DNA of 9,438 nt from an uncultured Mycoplasmatota bacterium (lineage in GTDB: Bacteria; Bacillota_I; Bacilli_A; RF39; UBA660): NCBI GenBank assembly GCA_900552975.1, contig UWSL01000059.1:1-9438 (forward strand), given 5' to 3'. A program made the translations under genes and the position numbers. The notes under the pieces are model-generated. The model was not told the origin of the DNA, did not search any database, and saw only the letters and a program-made list of their open reading frames with translations. Shown here piece after piece: positions 5,324 through 9,438 of this stretch; within the stretch, counting starts at the first letter, position 1; every line of letters starts with the position of its first letter.

Positions 5324-6949
5324 ATGGCTAAATATGTTTTTGTTACAGGTGGAGTCGTATCTGGTCTTGGTAAAGGTATTACTGCTTCATCTATTGCTTT
5401 ACTATTAAAATCTCGTGGATACAAAGTTTTCATGCAAAAATTTGATCCCTACATCAATGTTGACCCTGGTACAATGTCTCCTTATCAACATGGTGAAGTT
5501 TTTGTAACTAGTGATGGTTCTGAAACTGATTTAGATTTAGGACATTATGAAAGATATATTGATGAAGAATTAAATTACACATCTAACATGACTATGGGTA
5601 AAGTTTTCGCATCAGTCATCGAAAAAGAAAGACGTGGTGATTTTTTAGGAGGTACAGTTCAAATTGTTCCTCACGTTACTAATGAAATCAAAGCCAAAAT
5701 ATATGAAGCTGCTCACACATCACAAGCAGATATTATCATCACTGAAATTGGTGGTACAATTGGGGACATTGAATCCCAAGCATTCTTAGAATCATTAAGA
5801 CAAATGCGTTTAGAAGAAGGATTCGAAAACACAATCTATGTTCATACTACACTAATCCCAGAAATATATGGTAGTGGCGAATTAAAAACTAAACCGACTC
5901 AACACTCAGTTATTGAAATGCGTGGTTTAGGACTACAACCTGACATCATCGTCTGTCGCACTCCTATCTTATTAGATGAAGATCTAAAAAAGAAAATTTC
6001 AATGTTCTGCAGCATTCCAAACACAAACGTCATCTCATCACCAAATGTAACTAATGTCTATAGTATTCCTTTAATATATCATGAACAAAAAATTGATGAA
6101 ATAATTCTTAATCACTTTCAACTACCAATAAGTAAAATAAATCTTAAAGATTGGGAAAAGCTAGTTAAAATAACCGATAATTTAAAAGATGAAATTGAAA
6201 TAGCTCTTGTTGGCAAATATGTTGAGTTACATGATGCTTACATTTCAGTCGTTGAATCATTAAAACATGCTGGTTACCAAGAAGGTACTAAAATAAAAAT
6301 AAACTGGATTGATAGTGAAGAGTTAGAAAAAAATACTACTAACCTCAAAGAAATTTTTAAAAATTCTCGAGGTATTATTATTCCTGGTGGTTTTGGTTCA
6401 CGTGGCACAGAAGGAATGATTATAGCTGCCAAATATGCACGTGAAAATAAAATTCCATATCTTGGTTTATGTTTAGGTATGCAAATAGCCACTATCGAAT
6501 TTGCTCGTAATGTTTGTCATTTAGAAGATGCCAACTCAACAGAATTTGATCCCCTTTGCAAAAATCCTATCATTGATTTAATGGCTAATCAAAAACAAAT
6601 AATAAATATGGGTGGGACATTACGTCTTGGAAACTATGAATGTAAATTAAAAAAAGATACTCTAGCTTATCAAGATTATCAAAATGAATTAATTCACGAA
6701 AGACATCGTCATCGTTATGAATTTAATAACAAGTATCGTTCTATTTTTGAGGAAAATGGTTTAATTTTTTCTGGTATAAATCCTCAAGCCGATCTTGTTG
6801 AAATCATTGAACTACCTTCTCATCCTCATTATATAGCTTGCCAATTTCATCCTGAATTTAAATCACGTCCTAACCGCCCTCATCCTCTATTTAAATCATT
6901 TATTAAAGCTAGTATTGCTTATAAAGCACCCAAAAATTTAGATAAATAA
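5324..6949 (+). CDS. pyrG: CTP synthase (glutamine-hydrolysing)
   Basis: CTP synthase aminates UTP to CTP using ATP and glutamine-derived ammonia, the last step of de novo cytidine nucleotide synthesis, in the cytoplasm. The 541-residue length is normal. The synthetase domain (about 1-268) has the P-loop SGLGKGITAS (13-22), KFDPYINVDPGTMSP (39-53), Mg-binding D71 in ETDLDLGHYERY, and E141 in TEIGGTIGDIE. The glutaminase domain (about 290-530) has the oxyanion loop PGGFGSRG (354-361), the nucleophile C383 in GLCLGMQ, HRHRYEFN (461-468), and the partners H509 and E511 in QFHPEF. All catalytic residues are present, so it should be active. AGGAGG 7 nt before the ATG confirms the start. It is preceded by its own promoter and a probable attenuator and followed by a strong terminator, so it is probably transcribed alone, with some readthrough into the YitT gene. 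Confidence 0.98.
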   Translation: MAKYVFVTGGVVSGLGKGITASSIALLLKSRGYKVFMQKFDPYINVDPGTMSPYQHGEVFVTSDGSETDLDLGHYERYIDEELNYTSNMTMGKVFASVIEKERRGDFLGGTVQIVPHVTNEIKAKIYEAAHTSQADIIITEIGGTIGDIESQAFLESLRQMRLEEGFENTIYVHTTLIPEIYGSGELKTKPTQHSVIEMRGLGLQPDIIVCRTPILLDEDLKKKISMFCSIPNTNVISSPNVTNVYSIPLIYHEQKIDEIILNHFQLPISKINLKDWEKLVKITDNLKDEIEIALVGKYVELHDAYISVVESLKHAGYQEGTKIKINWIDSEELEKNTTNLKEIFKNSRGIIIPGGFGSRGTEGMIIAAKYARENKIPYLGLCLGMQIATIEFARNVCHLEDANSTEFDPLCKNPIIDLMANQKQIINMGGTLRLGNYECKLKKDTLAYQDYQNELIHERHRHRYEFNNKYRSIFEENGLIFSGINPQADLVEIIELPSHPHYIACQFHPEFKSRPNRPHPLFKSFIKASIAYKAPKNLDK

Positions 6950-6963
6950 TCTAAATTTTTTTT
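6932..6963 (+). terminator. pyrG: Intrinsic terminator of pyrG
   Basis: AAAAATTTAGAT (6932-6943) and ATCTAAATTTTT (6949-6960) form a perfect 12-bp stem with a 5-nt loop, and the T-run extends to 6963. The stop codon TAA (6947-6949) spans the loop and the first base of the second arm, so the last codons of pyrG encode half of the terminator. Only one GC pair is present, which sets the local standard for terminator strength. Confidence 0.8.
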
Positions 6964-7018
6964 GTAATTAAATCCTAACATTCAGCTCATACTAATTAAT
7001 AAAAGGAAACGATGACAT

Positions 7019-7603
7019 ATGAAATACTTTCTTCTTTTATTAGCCCTATTCATTGCCGCTCTTAATTTTAATCTAATTTTAAAGCCACTTCACCTTGTTA
7101 CTGGTGGAACTCAAGGTTTAGCAATTATTCTAAATCATCTTTTAAAAATCAAACCTACTTTCATCATTTTCTTAATAAATATAACCGCTTTAATATTAAG
7201 TCATTTTTTCTTAACTCCTCAAAATACTAAAAGTGCCATTCTTTCGTCTTTAGCTTATCCTTTTTTTGTCAAAATAACCAGTTCTATTTTTTTTCTACCA
7301 TTACCAAATATTCTAAATGCCATTATTGCTGGCATTATCTGTGGTATAACTGGTGGAGTTATTTACAAATTAGGATTTTCATCTGGTGGAACTACAATTA
7401 TTAACTTACTACTTCATCAATATTTAAATTTAAAAATATCATTCGCTAATTTTATTGTCAATACACTCATTATAGGGGCTGGTTTTTTCTTCTTTGGTTT
7501 ACGTAAGACAATCTATTCACTCATTGTTATTATCATTGGAAGCTTCCTTATAAAAATTATTTTAAAAGAAAAAAAAGAAGCTATTTCACAAAATAACTTC
7601 TAG
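7019..7603 (+). CDS. YitT-family membrane protein, short form
   Basis: This 194-residue hydrophobic protein matches the membrane part of the YitT family (DUF161), multi-pass proteins of unknown transport or other function. Helices are expected at about 2-20, 30-45, 47-65, 74-93, 99-117, 143-160 and 163-182. Two related glycine motifs, LVTGGTQGLAIILNHLL (26-42) and FSSGGTTIINLLLHQYL (120-136), mark the two halves typical of the family. The usual C-terminal soluble DUF2179 domain is missing: the chain ends shortly after the last helix with a lysine-rich tail. That makes it a membrane-only variant rather than an obviously broken gene. AAGGAAA (7003-7009) is about 9 nt from the ATG. An ATG at 7012 is out of frame. 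It follows pyrG by about 70 bp with no clear promoter, and its 3' end overlaps the opposing gene by 23 bp. Confidence 0.85.
   Translation: MKYFLLLLALFIAALNFNLILKPLHLVTGGTQGLAIILNHLLKIKPTFIIFLINITALILSHFFLTPQNTKSAILSSLAYPFFVKITSSIFFLPLPNILNAIIAGIICGITGGVIYKLGFSSGGTTIINLLLHQYLNLKISFANFIVNTLIIGAGFFFFGLRKTIYSLIVIIIGSFLIKIILKEKKEAISQNNF
7569..7601 (-). terminator. Terminator of the right-hand minus-strand operon
   Basis: AGAAGCTATTT (7576-7586) and AAATAACTTCT (7591-7601) pair over 10 of 11 positions (one C-A mismatch) with a CACA loop. On the minus strand the second arm leads into eight Ts (7576-7569), a good U-tract. On the plus strand no T-run follows, so it should stop only the minus-strand operon. 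It lies inside the overlap of the two converging genes, covering the minus-strand TAG stop (7583-7581) and ending at the first base of the YitT gene's TAG stop (7601-7603). Confidence 0.7.
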
Positions 7604-8081
7604 CTTCCCTACTATCATACATCAACAAATAAATATTTTTAGCATCTTTTACTTTTTTATCTCCTAGATGTAATTTCAAAACTTCTTCTTTACTAGACAG
7701 TTCTAAAAAGTTTACATAAAAATATTTTTGATTACATTCAATCGCTAAAATAACACCATCTATCGCAAAATAAGTATTAGCAGGAATTCCTTCTTCCAAC
7801 ATTTCCTTAAATTTTTCCGATGATATTTTTTCTTTTTTTCCCGAGAATTCTTTTCTTAATGTACAATAATCATAAATATTCTTATATGTTCTAACCAAAA
7901 CAAAATATTCAATACTAAAAAAGAATCCTAAAAATAAATCAACCATAACTAATAAAATAAATTTATTAATATATAATAAAAGTACTAATAAAAAAATTGT
8001 TACTATTCCTCTACTAAAATACTGTTTCTTAGTCTTTTTTAAAATTTCTTTATATTCTTTTTCTATTTCTTCTTTACTCAT
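7581..8081 (-). CDS. Unrecognised small membrane protein, two helices
   Basis: I do not recognise this 166-residue protein. Residues 1-22 are a charged, probably cytoplasmic helix rich in Glu and Lys. Two membrane helices follow at about 25-38 and 41-63 with only a short turn between them, forming a hairpin. The rest (about 65-166) looks like a small soluble alpha/beta domain containing AIDGVILAIE (106-115) and YFYVNFLEL (120-128), probably beta strands on the cytoplasmic side. The ATG at 8081 has only a weak AAAGAG ahead of it. The gene starts 17 bp after the metallophosphoesterase stop, so it is the last gene of that operon and may depend on coupled translation. A five-codon frame (ATG 8095 to TGA 8078) overlaps its start. 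Its stop lies within the operon terminator. Confidence 0.7.
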   Translation of the reverse strand: MSKEEIEKEYKEILKKTKKQYFSRGIVTIFLLVLLLYINKFILLVMVDLFLGFFFSIEYFVLVRTYKNIYDYCTLRKEFSGKKEKISSEKFKEMLEEGIPANTYFAIDGVILAIECNQKYFYVNFLELSSKEEVLKLHLGDKKVKDAKNIYLLMYDSREARSYFVK

Positions 8082-8098
8082 AATATCTCTTTCATAAA

Positions 8099-8983
8099 CT
8101 ATTTTTTAGGTATTAAATTTACAAATTTATAAATCGTTTGATCAGGCATTCCACTATTCAAAATATTATATTCCATCTTTTCACGATCATATCTTACTAA
8201 AACTTCCTCAAAATCATAACCATCTTCTTTTTCTGTTAAAATAACATATGAAGCTGTATCTATCGGATCTTTTCCATAAGCCATTCCCACAGCTCGAATG
8301 GCATAAAAATCCGTAGAAGGACTACTTTCATAAATTTTCCAATGTACATGACCTTGGATTATGGCATCAAAAAACTCTACTCTTTTAGCCGCAAATAACG
8401 GTTCATCTATGGCCGAAACTACTCCTTTTATAAATGGGCTATCCTTACCATATCTTTCTATCATTTTATACATTGACTCTAATTGCTCTTCACTATTTGT
8501 ATATAAAAATTGTTTATATGCTTCCTCGTAATTATTTATTCTATTTTGATACGACCAAGTACTATTAAAATGATAATCAAAACGAACATCATTAGCAAAA
8601 TGACATAAAGCTAATTTTTTGCCACCTACTAACAATTCAATAGAACGAGGCCACGCAGCAATAACACCTTTTTGATGCTCATTTAATTTAGATAAAGTCC
8701 ACAACTGACTCTGTTCTTTTAAAGCATTAAAATAAGTAAATGGCTCTATCCCTAATGTTGTATATTCTTCTGAATTACCAGCTAATGATTTCACTCCGTA
8801 ATTTTCTAATAAGTCCAATACTTCACTTGGATTAGGACCTACTCCAATATTATCCCCTAAGGAATAAATTTCTGTGATTCCTCTTCTTTGCATATCTTCT
8901 AAAGCCGCCTCTGTTGGTTCTAATAAAGCATGTGCATCAGTAAAAATAGCTATTTTTCGTGCCTCTAATTTTTTATTTTCCAT
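8099..8983 (-). CDS. YfcE-like metallophosphoesterase
   Basis: This 294-residue protein is a calcineurin-like metallophosphoesterase, probably a cytoplasmic phosphodiesterase or phosphatase needing two metal ions. The metal-ligand motifs appear in order: D16-A-H18 (FTDAH), G43-D44 in SLGDNIGVGPNP, G69-N70 in LAGNSEE, H128 in LCHF, and G211-H212-V-H214 (QGHVHW). All usual ligands are present. GN-S-E replaces the GNH(D/E) of protein phosphatases, as in YfcE-type GNxD members. The stretch between H128 and H212 is long and helical (about 135-200) and probably shapes a specific substrate pocket. It lacks a signal peptide. AAGGAG 7 nt before the ATG supports the start; this site overlaps the end of the upstream gene 14 bp away, so the two are clearly co-transcribed. 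The substrate cannot be inferred from the context. Confidence 0.88.
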   Translation of the reverse strand: MENKKLEARKIAIFTDAHALLEPTEAALEDMQRRGITEIYSLGDNIGVGPNPSEVLDLLENYGVKSLAGNSEEYTTLGIEPFTYFNALKEQSQLWTLSKLNEHQKGVIAAWPRSIELLVGGKKLALCHFANDVRFDYHFNSTWSYQNRINNYEEAYKQFLYTNSEEQLESMYKMIERYGKDSPFIKGVVSAIDEPLFAAKRVEFFDAIIQGHVHWKIYESSPSTDFYAIRAVGMAYGKDPIDTASYVILTEKEDGYDFEEVLVRYDREKMEYNILNSGMPDQTIYKFVNLIPKK

Positions 8984-8997
8984 TTTTACACTCCTTT

Positions 8998-9438
8998 TTA
9001 ATCATCAATATCTTTTTTAGTCAAAACAACTTGCTTCATTTCTTTTCTTGTTAAAAAGTGTTGATATAAGTCATCTGGAACAACTTCAACCGGTATTTTA
9101 ATTTTCTTTACTTCTTGAAACATTTCTAACATCCTTTCAAGACCAATTTTTTTCTGAGCATCTTGCATTGACGATGGCGATAAATCATATTGTAAAAATA
9201 ATTGTTCATACAACTCTTGTTTTGGCGCCCAAAAAGCTAATTGTGCCCTTCCCTCACTAAAATTTATTGAAAATCTTGTCACGGCAGGTGAAATACTTAA
9301 TACATAAGATAAATTACGTGATAAATCAAAAACATCTTTATTTTCAAGATAAAAAGCTATTAATTCAGGAATATTTCCTTCATATTTAGAAAAGTTATAA
9401 AAAGTTATTCCTGGTTCTATTGCTCTTTCCCCAAAATT
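8998..9438 (-). CDS. Unrecognised protein, cut by the right edge
   Basis: The reading frame stays open to the window end, giving 147 codons of the C-terminal part of a longer protein. A GTG at 9282-9280 is in frame, but it lies in the middle of continuous coding sequence (ISPAV-TRFSINFS) with no ribosome binding site, so it is not the start, and no in-frame ATG occurs further upstream. I do not recognise the family. The visible part is soluble, mixed helix and strand: a segment around SISPAVTRFSINFSEGRAQ, then helices with SSMQDAQKKIGLERMLEMFQ and a basic end, TRKEMKQVVLTKKDIDD. There is no membrane helix. Its stop precedes the metallophosphoesterase start by 14 bp, making it the first visible gene of that operon and a possible functional partner. 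Confidence 0.7.
   Translation of the reverse strand, partial: NFGERAIEPGITFYNFSKYEGNIPELIAFYLENKDVFDLSRNLSYVLSISPAVTRFSINFSEGRAQLAFWAPKQELYEQLFLQYDLSPSSMQDAQKKIGLERMLEMFQEVKKIKIPVEVVPDDLYQHFLTRKEMKQVVLTKKDIDD

Noticed and set aside
6274..6492. Open frame of 72 codons on the minus strand
   Set aside because: It lies wholly inside pyrG on the opposite strand, has no ribosome binding site or recognisable protein, and is explained by the strong pyrG coding constraint.
6964..7000. Promoter for the YitT gene
   Set aside because: TTGTAA and TACTAAT-like pieces are present, but their spacing (about 22 nt) is too long for a supported call.
8078..8095. Five-codon frame overlapping the start of the last operon gene
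   Set aside because: It has no ribosome binding site of its own and such short frames are common by chance; noted only as possible coupling.
9280..9282. GTG as start codon of the last gene
   Set aside because: The frame stays open with plausible protein sequence to the window end, and no ribosome binding site precedes the GTG; the gene is cut by the edge instead.
101..9282. UGA reassigned to tryptophan, as in Mycoplasma
   Set aside because: All nine visible stops are TAA or TAG, which drew attention, but every Trp codon I checked in LemA, PyrG and the phosphoesterase is TGG and the genes are full length. The absence of TGA stops in nine genes is weak evidence in AT-rich DNA.

Overview
The window looks like a chromosomal stretch of a low-GC Gram-positive bacterium (Bacillota; by inference a reduced, possibly uncultured gut-type Bacilli lineage). 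The DNA is strongly AT-rich. Ribosome binding sites are AGGAGG-like, terminators are AT-rich hairpins with U-tracts, and several start sites have TGn extended -10 promoters. A FemABX-type enzyme implies a peptidoglycan wall, so a wall-less Mollicute is unlikely. No mobile element, CRISPR array, rRNA, tRNA or phage gene is visible, and no gap between genes exceeds 300 bases.

Layout. The left edge (1-103) holds a strong minus-strand promoter and the apparent first codons of a gene that leaves the window. Four minus-strand genes follow, all tied to the cell envelope: a DUF2207 membrane protein with a glycine-rich tail (101-1975), LemA (2039-2587), a FemABX-family aminoacyltransferase (2662-3885) and a zinc-ribbon, single-pass membrane protein (3969-5162). 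Each has its own 3' hairpin at the stop codon, and three have their own promoter candidate, so they may be separate transcription units rather than one operon. The zinc-ribbon gene diverges from pyrG (CTP synthase, 5324-6949, plus), whose leader carries a hairpin plus U-tract resembling a transcription attenuator. A short YitT-family membrane protein (7019-7603, plus) follows pyrG. It converges on, and overlaps by 23 bp, a minus-strand operon of three genes: an unrecognised gene cut by the right edge (8998-9438), a YfcE-like metallophosphoesterase (8099-8983) and a small two-helix membrane protein (7581-8081).

How the parts work together. The minus-strand block is a loose envelope neighbourhood: a wall cross-bridge enzyme, LemA with DUF2207 (a common bacterial pairing) and a zinc-ribbon membrane protein laid out like TcaA. 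pyrG is housekeeping pyrimidine metabolism. The most interesting signal is the pyrG leader: the predicted transcript starts with AGAG just before its first C and has UCUCUC in the loop of the attenuator hairpin. This could be a dinucleotide-slippage version of the GGG-slippage CTP sensor known from other Gram-positive pyrG genes. I saw no wholly new multi-gene system; most of the window is ordinary core and envelope content.
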